A DNA stretch of 15,919 nt, taken from the NCBI GenBank assembly GCA_014084085.1, contig NPFB01000181.1, forward strand, positions 92,914 to 108,832, written 5' to 3'. A model generated the notes under the pieces. It was given only the letters and a program-made list of their open reading frames with translations, was not told the origin of the DNA and did not search any database. The position numbers were made by a program, and so were the translations under genes. The stretch's first letter is position 1, and each line of letters starts with the position of its first letter. The stretch comes from Hondaea fermentalgiana (lineage: Eukaryota; Sar; Bigyra; Thraustochytrida; Thraustochytriidae). Positions 1-8,900 of the stretch are shown piece after piece.

Positions 1-203
1 AATCCTGCTCGATGACGTTGTCATCCTCGTCCTCGTCGACGGAATGAGTGCCCCTCGAATCTATTCTTTTTACCGCGGTACATTGCGCGTGAGCAAACTG
101 CGTCGAAGATGCATTCATCTGGATGCCTCTCTCGTTCAGGTAGCACCTATCGATCGCAAGCTACGCTTGCTCCTCCGTGGGTAGTCATCGACCGGAAAAA
201 AGG

Positions 204-232
204 GGCTCAACGTTCTGAGAGAACGTTGAGCC
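204..232. repeat. Perfect 13-bp inverted repeat with 3-nt loop
   Basis: The left arm GGCTCAACGTTCT (204-216) is followed by GAG (217-219) and the exact reverse complement AGAACGTTGAGCC (220-232). In RNA the stem could extend by two G-U pairs (202-203 with 233-234). It lies in apparently non-coding DNA about 650 bases from the nearest recognised gene. It could be a structured RNA element, a binding palindrome or a relic of an inverted-repeat element. A T-run such as a bacterial terminator would have is absent. Confidence 0.75.
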
Positions 233-794
233 TTGCCCAATCCGTAGAGTCGCCTGCTGAGGTCGAATGCGCGCGGGTAAGGGCACAATCACGTGCACGT
301 AGATAGCCTTCTCCGCAAAGATGAAGCAACAGTGACTTTGGCGACGGCAACGAGAACGAAGAGTGGAGAGGGGGTCGAAGCGGCGAAGCGACGACCCAAC
401 ACAATGGCTAATTGAAAGGGAGGCAGTTGCTCACAAAGGCAACGCGCGAAAACTGAGAAGTATGCAACTTTAGGGAGTCTCGCGCACCCCCCTCCCGCCC
501 AGTGAAGCTGCCGTCGCCACGCACGCCGACGTGCGCGGCAACGCACAGACGGCTCCACGCCACGTGGGCAATCCCTGTTTGCTACCTTACCCTGCTGCAG
601 CCTCTGGCCGACCGCAACCCATTTTATTGCCACCTGACGCTACGGGGTCTCGAAATAGAAACCCCCCCTCGATGGGGAGGCCCGATCAGAACCAAACGGA
701 ACGAGCTAGCTGTGTAATGTCGCGAATGATCAGATCCAAGCGCCGGCGGCGCGCCGTTATGGAGATTGTAGGCCTTTTGTAGCGCCAAACGCTC

Positions 795-800
795 TTTATT
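795..800 (-). terminator. Putative polyadenylation signal AATAAA
   Basis: Read on the minus strand these six bases are AATAAA, 90 nucleotides past the TAG stop of the OCRL-like gene. The position suits a eukaryotic cleavage and polyadenylation signal for that gene. Between the stop and this site the minus strand is A-rich. Equivalent AATAAA motifs were not found just after the OTU or IQ genes, so this organism may not depend strictly on it. Confidence 0.4.
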
Positions 801-889
801 TGGACCAAAAAACAACGTGATAAACACAAACGCCGATTTTTTTTCGTTTTTATCGCTTTCGTCATGGCATGCTCTCTTCTTTTAGGCGG

Positions 890-3580
890 CTAGAGGAGAA
901 AGGCGCGGTCGGCATTGATAAAGTGCAGAATGAGGGTTTCGGCCATGTGCTGAAGCGTGGACTCCTTCTTCTCGCCTGTGAACCAGTTGGGAAGGTCGAA
1001 AGGCACATTTGCCTGCACCGAGGTCTCCTTTTGCTTGACCAACACCTCAGCAGGACGAAGAAGAACGTGGGCAAAGACTGCGGCAAGATCCGATGGCTTG
1101 ATGTCGTTGTACGGGCGACACTTGACAATCTCGCGCAAAAAGGTAATGATGTAGATGAAGACGTTGTGGTTCAAGGGGGGCAGCTGATCGAGGAATCGTC
1201 GACCCCAAACGTCCATTGACTGGTTCTCCATGTCAAATCGCGGAAAGAGTGCAAAGGGGACCACGGGCTCCGGGAGGGCCTGCAAAAATTCGATAATGAT
1301 GGTGGCCACAGCGTGGGCCATGGCATGACTTGCCGTGACGCTGGCGCCGTCCTCGTCCTCTGGAACAAGCTCATGACCAGCGTCAATGGCGCGACGCACG
1401 GCACGAAGCTTGTCTGGATTCGCAAGTCGAGCGCTCATGACAAAGATCTGAGAGACCTTGAGAAGATCAAAGTTCCACAAAAAGTTGCACAGCCACCAGA
1501 GCTCCTTGGGCAGACGCAAAGGTTGCGCAGCCTTGTCGGCCCCAAGACGCGCCTCTCGATCAAGTCTGCACACTTTGATATCGTCTGCCGACGCCGCAAA
1601 CGGGTGGTGCGTACGCGCAAGGCGCGCAAGGTCGACACCAAAGCACGTGGGTGCGAATGCAGACGAAACACAAACAAAGTGGTCACGGCCGCCCTCGAGA
1701 CGCAAAACCAAGATGTCGTCGAGATCGTCAGCGCCTGCAGCCACAGCGCGGGCCGTCGTGTGCTCCACGAGGGCGATGACGCGGACCTCGGCCCGCTCTC
1801 CGGGAGGGATGAGTCCAAAGTCGGGATCCAGACGAAGCCACGGCTTGCAAATGGCGAGATCCTCCATATTCGGCACAAAGCGCCACGTCACTGGCACATT
1901 GCAAGTGTTTGCGAGGAGAATCGTCTCTTCGCGCCGTTCCATGTAACGCAGACCGCCTTCAAAGGTGATGGTCTGAGGCTCGACCTGAAGCTGCGGGCGC
2001 TCTGCATTTTCCCAGCGATCGAGCTGCCGCACGATTTCCTGAAAGACTCTCGAACGATCAGATGGCACAACCTCCTTTACGCGCGCTTCGAAAATCCCAA
2101 TCACGGGCTTGTGGTCAGAGATTGTCAGCGTCGGGCAGCTCACGTACTGCTGGATCCGCGCGCTGGCACCGTTCACATCGCGCCAAAGAATGCGATCGCA
2201 AAAGGCAGGTGCGCGCACTTTTTTCTCGGGTCTGCGATCATACTGGTTCGTTCCGGCCTGGAACTTGTACGTTGGCAAAAACTCAATCTCGCCCTCTTTG
2301 AAGCCGACAAAGGTGCGCCCCGCTGCTTGCTCCGACAGCAGCTGATCATTACGGCGAAGCCACGCCAGATCATTGGCATCAACATGCCGAAAGACTTCAT
2401 CAATGCTATGCGGCATGACGATGCGATAATTAAAATCTCCCAACCAAAATACGTAGTCATGATCCGCAATGCTAAAGGTTTGCTCGGCGAGCACGGGTGC
2501 GAGGTTGAGCGAGCTGTGCTGGAGCATGTCGTCCTCCCCACCCGCACCTGCGGTATTACCAGAGCCTCCGTCACCTGCGCCCATGCCCGCACTCGTCTCG
2601 CCAGCCTCGCTGTCCGTGTCGTCGGGGCCAACGGCCCCAAAGCCGGGCATCGTTGCGGGCGCCAAGCCTCCGCCCCGTACGCTCGCCGGGCCCAGAGCAC
2701 CGTCGTTGGCACGATTGTAGACGCCGTGGCCGTCTGGCAGCATCGTCGTTGCGTCCGACGGCGCTGCAAGACGCTCTTCCGCGCTTCGATGAACGAGTGT
2801 CTGGGCATCGTCTTTGAAGGTGGTTTTCAGCATAATGTTGCGGTAGTCAGCGTTGCGAGCCTCGACGGCTTCCCGATGCGCCGCAAGATGCGCGCACACA
2901 AAGCAAAAGGTCGTGTCGTAAAGCTGAAAGCGCAAACTGACGCCGCCCTTGTTGCCCATTCCCATGACTCCCGTGGCTGTGATTGCCGTCTGAACCGAGA
3001 GCTGCGGCACGCGCGCCACATGAGCTCGATTCACAAAGACGCACACCATGACGCCGACCAGGTTCCGCGCTGTTAGCAACTTGTAGTGCAGGCCCTCTCC
3101 ACCGTACATGCGCTTGAGCGTGGCGCCAATGGCATCGACCCAGGTTGACGTGCGGTCCTTGCTGGCAGAGTCCATGACGACATTGCCGGCTGTAAGATCG
3201 ACTAGCTCTTGGAAACCGCAAACGTAAATATCTGGCCGCTCCGCACCGCCGACGCTCAGAAGAGCCTCGAGGGACTCGCTAGGCTTTTTGCCGTTCACAT
3301 TCCACGTGGTGACAAAGAGCTTCAAGTCATGGTATTTGGTGAACTCATCCTTGCGAGACCGGAGCTGGTCTCTGATCCATTCGTCCCTAATCTTTTGCGT
3401 CACGACGATGCTGTTCTGCCGTTTCTCCAGCTCTCGTGCCGCCGTCGCCTCGCCCGCGACGTCCTCAAAGGAGGCCGTCGCCATGGGGTCCAACGGGTCC
3501 ACGCCATGTCGCACCGCTGCGCCGCCATCGACGGCCCCTCCGCGGGCGCCGCGCCCGGACCCGCCGCCCAGTCTCCGCAT
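890..3580 (-). CDS. OCRL/INPP5B-like inositol polyphosphate 5-phosphatase with ASH and RhoGAP-like domains
   Basis: Predicted to remove the 5-phosphate from PI(4,5)P2 and related inositol lipids on endosomal, Golgi or ciliary-base membranes. All 5-phosphatase signatures are present (numbering from the ATG at 3580, 896 residues): TWNVNG near 92-97, PDIYVCGFQE ending at E125, GNKGG and HLAAH near 209-235, WLGDFNYR (D382, N384), PTYKF and CDRILW (D462, R463), and SDHKPV (D489, H490). An ASH domain (about 531-650) and a C-terminal RhoGAP-like domain (about 681-896) follow in the OCRL order. The GAP domain shows no arginine finger at the expected place, as in human OCRL. A Gly/Ala/acidic insert of about 80 residues (278-357) splits the catalytic domain. 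No PH domain is seen. The frame is open back to 3709 but has no ATG before 3580; the ATG at 3484 is an alternative start. Stop is TAG; no intron is needed. Confidence 0.93.
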   Translation of the reverse strand: MRRLGGGSGRGARGGAVDGGAAVRHGVDPLDPMATASFEDVAGEATAARELEKRQNSIVVTQKIRDEWIRDQLRSRKDEFTKYHDLKLFVTTWNVNGKKPSESLEALLSVGGAERPDIYVCGFQELVDLTAGNVVMDSASKDRTSTWVDAIGATLKRMYGGEGLHYKLLTARNLVGVMVCVFVNRAHVARVPQLSVQTAITATGVMGMGNKGGVSLRFQLYDTTFCFVCAHLAAHREAVEARNADYRNIMLKTTFKDDAQTLVHRSAEERLAAPSDATTMLPDGHGVYNRANDGALGPASVRGGGLAPATMPGFGAVGPDDTDSEAGETSAGMGAGDGGSGNTAGAGGEDDMLQHSSLNLAPVLAEQTFSIADHDYVFWLGDFNYRIVMPHSIDEVFRHVDANDLAWLRRNDQLLSEQAAGRTFVGFKEGEIEFLPTYKFQAGTNQYDRRPEKKVRAPAFCDRILWRDVNGASARIQQYVSCPTLTISDHKPVIGIFEARVKEVVPSDRSRVFQEIVRQLDRWENAERPQLQVEPQTITFEGGLRYMERREETILLANTCNVPVTWRFVPNMEDLAICKPWLRLDPDFGLIPPGERAEVRVIALVEHTTARAVAAGADDLDDILVLRLEGGRDHFVCVSSAFAPTCFGVDLARLARTHHPFAASADDIKVCRLDREARLGADKAAQPLRLPKELWWLCNFLWNFDLLKVSQIFVMSARLANPDKLRAVRRAIDAGHELVPEDEDGASVTASHAMAHAVATIIIEFLQALPEPVVPFALFPRFDMENQSMDVWGRRFLDQLPPLNHNVFIYIITFLREIVKCRPYNDIKPSDLAAVFAHVLLRPAEVLVKQKETSVQANVPFDLPNWFTGEKKESTLQHMAETLILHFINADRAFLL

Positions 3581-3647
3581 GGCCGCGCTACGCGCCGGGC
3601 GCTCTGCTCGCGCGTCCTCGCCCTCCGCGCGCGCGCCCCGAGATCTA

Positions 3648-3887
3648 TCAATCTTCTGCGCCTCCTCGCGTCGCGCGGCAGCGATCGATCCTCGACTCAC
3701 CGAGGGAGGTCAAAGATGACGCGCGAAGTTCGTCAACCTGGCAACCGAGATGATGCGCATGCAGCATGCGGACATGCGAATGGCGAGGGCTGTGGCGGCT
3801 GCAGCACGAATGCCCGAGGGCAAAAGCGGTGCCGGACAACGCAAGAACAGCCAAGAGCGAGAAGCAGCGCTTGGCAAGAATGGCCAT
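3648..3887 (-). CDS. Possible small secreted protein or leader ORF upstream of the phosphatase
   Basis: A 79-codon frame starts at an ATG with G at -3 and G at +4. It opens with a textbook signal peptide: a short basic segment (AKR), a hydrophobic core (CFSLLAVLALSGTAFA) and an AxA-type cleavage site near residue 23. The remainder is rich in His, Cys and Ser and has no recognised domain. In-frame ATGs at 3899 and 3905 would add four or six residues. It lies on the same strand just upstream of the phosphatase ATG, so it could be a separate small gene, an upstream ORF in that mRNA leader, or part of an alternative first exon, because a GTGAGT donor-like site sits at 3695-3700 within it. It may also be chance. 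Confidence 0.3.
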   Translation of the reverse strand: MAILAKRCFSLLAVLALSGTAFALGHSCCSRHSPRHSHVRMLHAHHLGCQVDELRASSLTSLGESRIDRCRATRGGAED

Positions 3888-4093
3888 TTCGTTCTTCATT
3901 CGCATGTAATGGTGGTACGTTTGGGGGGGGGAAGGAAAATTGTGACTTTGTCTCCTGGTGGCAATGGAGATTCTTTCGCCGAGGCCACGTAGCACACCAA
4001 AAAAAGAGGATGGCATTTTTGGTCGCCAGTAAGTTTAGCAGACACACAGCACCGATTCATGAGTGACAAAAGATTAAAGGGCCTTTGGTAAGT

Positions 4094-5149
4094 CTAGAAA
4101 TTATCGGCCTCAGCAATCGCAGAAGACGGCTGCACCGAGTTGTAGTGCTCTCCAAGAGTAAGAAAGTGCTGGTGGAAGCTGACACGAAGAGGCTCGCCGG
4201 TAAAGTCCTCTCCCATGATAACCATCGGGCCATCGGCGGCATATACCTCGATCGGGGTCTGCAGCGCGCCAGCAAGCGCACGCAGTTCGAGCTGGCCACC
4301 CCACTCGGCGGAGTTCTGCACGGTGTCAAGGTACTCCTCAAAGCTGTGCGCACCCTGCTCGCCACCCTCATCGTCGAGCGCGATAAAGGGCTCGAACAGA
4401 GGACGATGTGTACGCATATACTGGGCGCACATGGTGCGCAATAATTTGTGTGGCTCTTTGGACTCGCCAACGCTGGTTTGTTTTTTCTGAATCAGCTGGT
4501 CTGCCACGGCGCGATACAGACAGTGGCCGTCGGCCTCCACCTCCTTTAGCGCAAATCCCTTGCCGAGCAGTTTCGCAGAGATAGTCTCCATTTCCCGGTC
4601 ACGGCGACTCGGTCCTGCCTGCGCCTTGCGTTCTGCGAATCGCTCTTTGGCGAGCTTTTCCTGCTCCTTTTTCTTTTCACGCCGCTTTTGCGCGCGTGTG
4701 ACTTGGTTCTGTTTCGGGACGGCCATGCTCGTGCCGGCGGCGAGCTGTTCGCCGTCGCCGTTCTCGCCCTCGGCCGAAGCAGCGGCCTCGAGCGCGGCCT
4801 CGAGCGCGGCCATCTCGGCGCCATGTTTCTCCGCCTGCTCCTCCTTCTTCTTGTTATTCTCGACCTCGACGCGCTTACGTTCGTCGCCCTTGAGCCCGCT
4901 CAGGGCGTCGTTGCCGTCCTTGCGCAGGGCCTTGCGCTCGGCCTTGTGCTTGCTTTGCAGGCCCTCCTTGATCAGGGCCGCCGACTTGCCCTCGGCCGTG
5001 CCGGCCGCCACCAGCTCCGCTGCCATCGACGCCTCCGCCGACATTGCCGTCTCCGCTGCCGCCGTCTCCTCCGCCATGGTCGCCTCCACGCGTGTGCGTC
5101 TCCCTGCTGCACGAGGTTTCGCCTTTGCCGCTTTCGCTGGCGCAGTCAT
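4094..5149 (-). CDS. OTU-domain cysteine protease (OTUD6-like deubiquitinase)
   Basis: Predicted to cleave ubiquitin from proteins. Numbered from the ATG at 5149 (351 residues), the C-terminal OTU domain spans about 190-345. It carries the catalytic DGHCLYRA motif with D207 and C210, and a late LGEHYNS motif that supplies H335. The first 180 residues are Ala/Glu/Lys-rich and predicted helical or coiled coil, including KKKEEQAEKH and AQKRREKKKEQEKLAKERFA-type segments. That layout matches OTUD6A/B and yeast Otu2, which run about 290-320 residues, so this protein is slightly long. The frame is open to 5251 but has no ATG there. The ATG at 5077 has a stronger context (ACCATGG) and is an alternative start. 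Stop is TAG. A 12-bp repeat at 4782-4811 encodes AALE units. Confidence 0.9.
   Translation of the reverse strand: MTAPAKAAKAKPRAAGRRTRVEATMAEETAAAETAMSAEASMAAELVAAGTAEGKSAALIKEGLQSKHKAERKALRKDGNDALSGLKGDERKRVEVENNKKKEEQAEKHGAEMAALEAALEAAASAEGENGDGEQLAAGTSMAVPKQNQVTRAQKRREKKKEQEKLAKERFAERKAQAGPSRRDREMETISAKLLGKGFALKEVEADGHCLYRAVADQLIQKKQTSVGESKEPHKLLRTMCAQYMRTHRPLFEPFIALDDEGGEQGAHSFEEYLDTVQNSAEWGGQLELRALAGALQTPIEVYAADGPMVIMGEDFTGEPLRVSFHQHFLTLGEHYNSVQPSSAIAEADNF
4782..4811. repeat. 12-bp tandem repeat inside the OTU gene
   Basis: The unit GCGGCCTCGAGC occurs at 4782-4793 and 4794-4805, followed by half a unit to 4811. On the minus strand it encodes the AALEAALEA helix of the OTU protein's N-terminal region. 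It is in frame, so unit gain or loss would keep the protein intact. Confidence 0.7.
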
Positions 5150-5188
5150 TGGTTTATCGAGCCTGGTATTCCTACGAGGTATACTAGC

Positions 5189-5713
5189 ATGGCGAGCGAG
5201 AAGCCAGCCTTGCGAGCCGTAGCTTGGGCGGCCTACAGTAAGCTCATGCAAGTCTCGTTCGAGAAAGAATCGTCTGCGGCCGGCTGGCTTTTCAGCTTCT
5301 TTCTTGGCCTGCTGACCACAAGTCCTCGTGCGATGATCATCGCCACATGCCTACCAATCTGGGGCTCGAGCTGCGAAGAGCGACGATGCAGACCACTACG
5401 AGAGTTTCGGGAGTTGATGATAAAAGCTTGGGACTCACAGTCAAGTCTGAAAAGGCAGAACGGCGGTTTACACTACTGCAAAAGCCTTACGCATTGGTTG
5501 GAAAACAATGCGAAAGTCGAAGATCGTTGCCATTGCATTCTTCGCGCAAGACACACTCGATCATTGTTGCGTCACTTGGCAAGAACGCTGGCTCTGGCTG
5601 TCTCTATTCGCGACGTAGCTGGCTGTCTACTATCGGCGATACACTTTACTTTGGCTCGCATCTTCGAAGAATTTAGCATGGCCTTCCTGCGCTCGCTCTG
5701 CGCTATCTATTAA
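5189..5713 (+). CDS. Hypothetical protein, 174 residues, unrecognised
   Basis: An open frame of 174 codons starts at an ATG with A at -3 and G at +4 and ends in TAA. The composition is protein-like: a hydrophobic stretch WLFSFFLGLL near residues 33-42, a basic Cys/Arg-rich middle, and an amphipathic C-terminal half (RHLARTLALAV, ARIFEEFSMAFL). I recognise no domain. The start lies only 39 bp from the divergent OTU start, which leaves little room for two leaders and argues for caution. The frame also runs upstream through the OTU gene as an in-register antisense frame. A shorter overlapping frame at 5347-5676 is less convincing. If this is not a gene, then 5150-5968 is an 820-bp divergent promoter region. 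Confidence 0.33.
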   Translation: MASEKPALRAVAWAAYSKLMQVSFEKESSAAGWLFSFFLGLLTTSPRAMIIATCLPIWGSSCEERRCRPLREFRELMIKAWDSQSSLKRQNGGLHYCKSLTHWLENNAKVEDRCHCILRARHTRSLLRHLARTLALAVSIRDVAGCLLSAIHFTLARIFEEFSMAFLRSLCAIY

Positions 5714-5968
5714 ACTTTGTCGTGTTGATCTCTAGCGAAAGGTCAAGGCCTAGGTCTAATCTGATGAGGGACGCGGACCTGCACGTACTTTTTCTTTCGC
5801 TTCAACCTCACACGTCATCTACGACTTAGCCGGCCATTTTTCTTTAAGAGCAATCGCAGAGCAGACACGCATGCTTCGGACTCGCTCTGGGGGACAGCAG
5901 GTTTCTGTCCTTATCTCTTCCTCAACGTACATTTTTCGCTCCTTCCATTCTATACGAATCGTGAATGA

Positions 5969-8900
5969 ATGACAACGATGGCTCCAAAGCGAGGCGAAGC
6001 AAAGCAAGCAAAGCAAAGCAAAAGAGCAGAGCAGAAGCAGATTCCCGGGAAAGCCCTGCACGGGGCGGGGCAGGGCGGGGCGGGGGTCATGCAGCGTCCC
6101 TCGCGCGGCCAGGAGGGCCAAAATGCGCAGAGCGCGTGGACCACGACCAGCAAGGAGCTGGACCGTGAATTGCGGAAACATGTGCTTGCAGAAATGCGGC
6201 AGAGCCAGGCCGTGGAGGCCTCTGTGCTCGCGGCCCGCAAAATTTTGCCCATGACGTATCTCTTCGAGAGAGACATTCAGGAGTGTCGCGACCGCATGCG
6301 ACGCGCAGTGGTCGATGTTCTCAAACGCATGCAGACACAAGCCAAGGCTCTCGCGTGGCGACGCTGGAAAAGGCACTTGCATCTTCTCGAGCTCGAAGAA
6401 ACACGCAACAAGGCCGAAATGGACCTCTTGATCAAACAGGCCAAGAGCTTGCGCACACTCGAACGGCTTGCGCGTCGCGCACTTCAGGGAAAGCCTCGCA
6501 TATATTTGATGCACTGGAAGTCACAAACCAACGCAATGATTGACGCGGAGCGACGCAGCGCCGCTGGCACAATCCAACGTTGCTATCGGGGCCATGTGGG
6601 CCGTCGAAAGGCTGCCCGTCGCAGCAAAGCGCTCGAACGAATGCGCCAACGCAATAGTGACGCCGTTTGCGCCACTGCCTTTCTCGAACGGCGTGCCACA
6701 CTCGTAAGAATGTACAATGCCAAGCGGCGCGCGCGTGCTGCGCAGTGCGAAGCCGCGGCAATGCGCATCCAGCTTCTCTTTAGACGATATTGCGCCCAAC
6801 GCCATGTTGCATTTCTCGCCAATCGCAAGGCCGGGGACTTGCGACTCCAGCAAGCCGCCATCAAAATGCAGAGTGCGTGGCGAGAACGCCTCGCACTGCG
6901 CGCTGCACACAATGTGCGCGATGCACGGCGCGCTGTCAACATCGCTCTCGGCCGCAAAATCGCAATGCGCAACCGAGCTGCCCTCGCCATTTCACGCGTG
7001 GGTCGCGGGGCCATTGGTCGGCAAGAGGCTCGCGCGCGCAGGCTCGAGTGGGAATACCTCTCTCGCGCTGCAGAACGCATCCAAAAGTTCTATCGCGTCA
7101 AGAACGGCAGCTATGCGCTAAGTGTTCGAATTGCAGCCCGAAGAGAGCGCGAAAAGCGGGAAGCTGCTGCGCGTCGACAACATGCGAGCATCGTCATTCA
7201 ATGTTTTGCGCGGCGAAACCGTGCGCGTAAGCGGGCTCGCGAGGCACGTCAAGCGCGTGAGTTACTGCTCGCCAGACAGAATCTCGCAGCAGAGCGTCTG
7301 CAAATCTTTTGGTGGCGCTGCCAGGGACAGTATGAGCTTGCTCGTCGATGCGCCACGCGGCGCGACGAATTGGCTCGTCAAAACGCAAGTGCGACGCGTA
7401 TTCAAAAGGTAATCCGAGGCGTGCAAACGCGACGTCGGGTTACGCGCTTTCGCACCCACACGCGGGCAGCACTCGTGATCCAGCACCTAGCGCGCAGTTG
7501 GCTCGCGATACGCAAAGTCAATCGCAAACGCGAGCAGCGTCGCAGGCGCCTGGCGCGCATGGCCACGCTTATACAAAGCATGGTTCGTGTGCGAGCCGCG
7601 CTGAAGCGAACAGGGGAGTTGCGTCGTCGACGCGCTGCGACGAGAATTCAATGCATGACCCGCAGTCATTTTGCTCGGGCCGTGCGCCGTCAAAAAGCGC
7701 GCGAAAGAGCTGCGGCGACGCGAATCCAAGCGCGTGTGCGCGGAATGCTTGCGCGAAGCTTTTACCAGGCGCTCCGCGAGAAGACGGCCGCGACGATTTT
7801 GCAAACGCAAGTGTGGCGACCTCGTCTGGCCCGCAGTCGCGTTCGGCAGGCCCGCACTCTCGAAAGCAGAGCGCGGGCTCGAAGAGAGGCCAATCTCGTT
7901 TGGGTCCTCACGCGCAGAACCCGGTGTGCTCGCGTTATCCAGTGTCGCGCGCGCATTTTGATCGCAAGGAGACGTTTTCTTGAACTTGTGCGCGCTTATC
8001 GAAATGAAGCAGCTTGTGTCATTCAGCGAGCTGTCCGCGTTCTCCTGGCCAAATGTGCCGTAAAGCGCGCATATCAGGAAATTGCCGCCCGAAAGATCCA
8101 ACGATTTTGGCAGCGAATTCTAGAGCGGCGTGTACTGCAACGTAGGTTTAAGGATCGTCGCAAGCTTCTTGATCGACAAGACGTATGCGCCAGGACCCTT
8201 CAGCGCGTGTGGCGGGCGCATCGTGGACGGAAACGCTTCAAGCAGCTCTTGAAACTCGAAAAGGGCCGCGTCATCCAGGAAGAGTACAAGCATGAACGCA
8301 AACTCAAAATGGAAAAAGACAAAGAGCGACTCGCTCGCAAAGAAGCGCGACAAAATCGTCGTCGTGAGGCCCTTGGGCGCTTCCGCGAAGAGGCGTACCT
8401 GACTGCTGTCAAGTCCCGCACCAAATTGCGTGAAACAGAAGGCTTTCAGATACCGGGTTGGGCCGAAAATCTATGTAGTCTCGATCTTTTGGAACGCGTT
8501 CTCAAACACGAAAAGCGGCGGCATGAAATTGATCGCGCCTGGACCGAGGTTCCCGTTGACGAGACACAGCCCGAGTCCGATTGCTACTTTTACAATGAAC
8601 TCACTGGCCACAGTCAGTGGGAAGTCCCAGATTGCATCGCACAAGAGCGTGCACGGGAGGCGCGCGATGCCGAGCGAAGTGAAAAGGCGGCCGCTCTCGT
8701 GCAAGCCTTTGAAGCCAAGCGCACGGCACGACCAGCAGAAACTTTGCTTTGCCGCAGAAATGTGCCGTGGGTGTCGGCATTGGCAATGTGCAACCGCCCA
8801 GCGACGATTCACTGCCACCACTGTAACGAAGTGTTTTGCGAAGCGTGCGCAGAACGCGCGCACAAAAGAGGACCGGCAAAGAACCATGCTCTTTTGTTAA

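Larger units (their letters stand above)
1..889. other. Non-coding left flank, no gene recognised
   Basis: No open frame in these 889 bases has a recognisable domain; the longest is about 114 codons and its composition (rich in Arg, Cys and Ser) looks like chance. The stretch holds a perfect hairpin at 204-232, a weaker imperfect hairpin near 645-666 and a T-rich run near 836-851. The AATAAA on the minus strand at 795-800 probably belongs to the phosphatase gene to the right. The far end of another gene could lie beyond the left edge, but nothing here proves it. Confidence 0.5.

Noticed and set aside
289..633. 114-codon minus-strand ORF in the left flank
   Set aside because: No domain or signal peptide is seen, the composition is atypical, and there is no supporting context.
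645..666. Imperfect hairpin GGGGTCTC...GAAACCCC
   Set aside because: It is short and contains a mismatch, well within what chance gives in a sequence of this length.
1313..3076. 587-codon plus-strand ORF
   Set aside because: It is codon-register antisense to the 5-phosphatase, whose motifs prove the minus strand is coding. The genome's codon bias leaves in-register antisense frames open.
3732..3745. Near match to the RFX X-box (GTCAACCTGGCAAC) upstream of the phosphatase
   Set aside because: It has mismatches in the first half-site and lies within the possible leader ORF, and I have no evidence that RFX factors exist in this organism.
7487..8101. Minus-strand 204-codon ORF and other frames within the IQ gene
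   Set aside because: They are shadows of the 1397-residue frame, which has IQ, WW and B-box motifs throughout.
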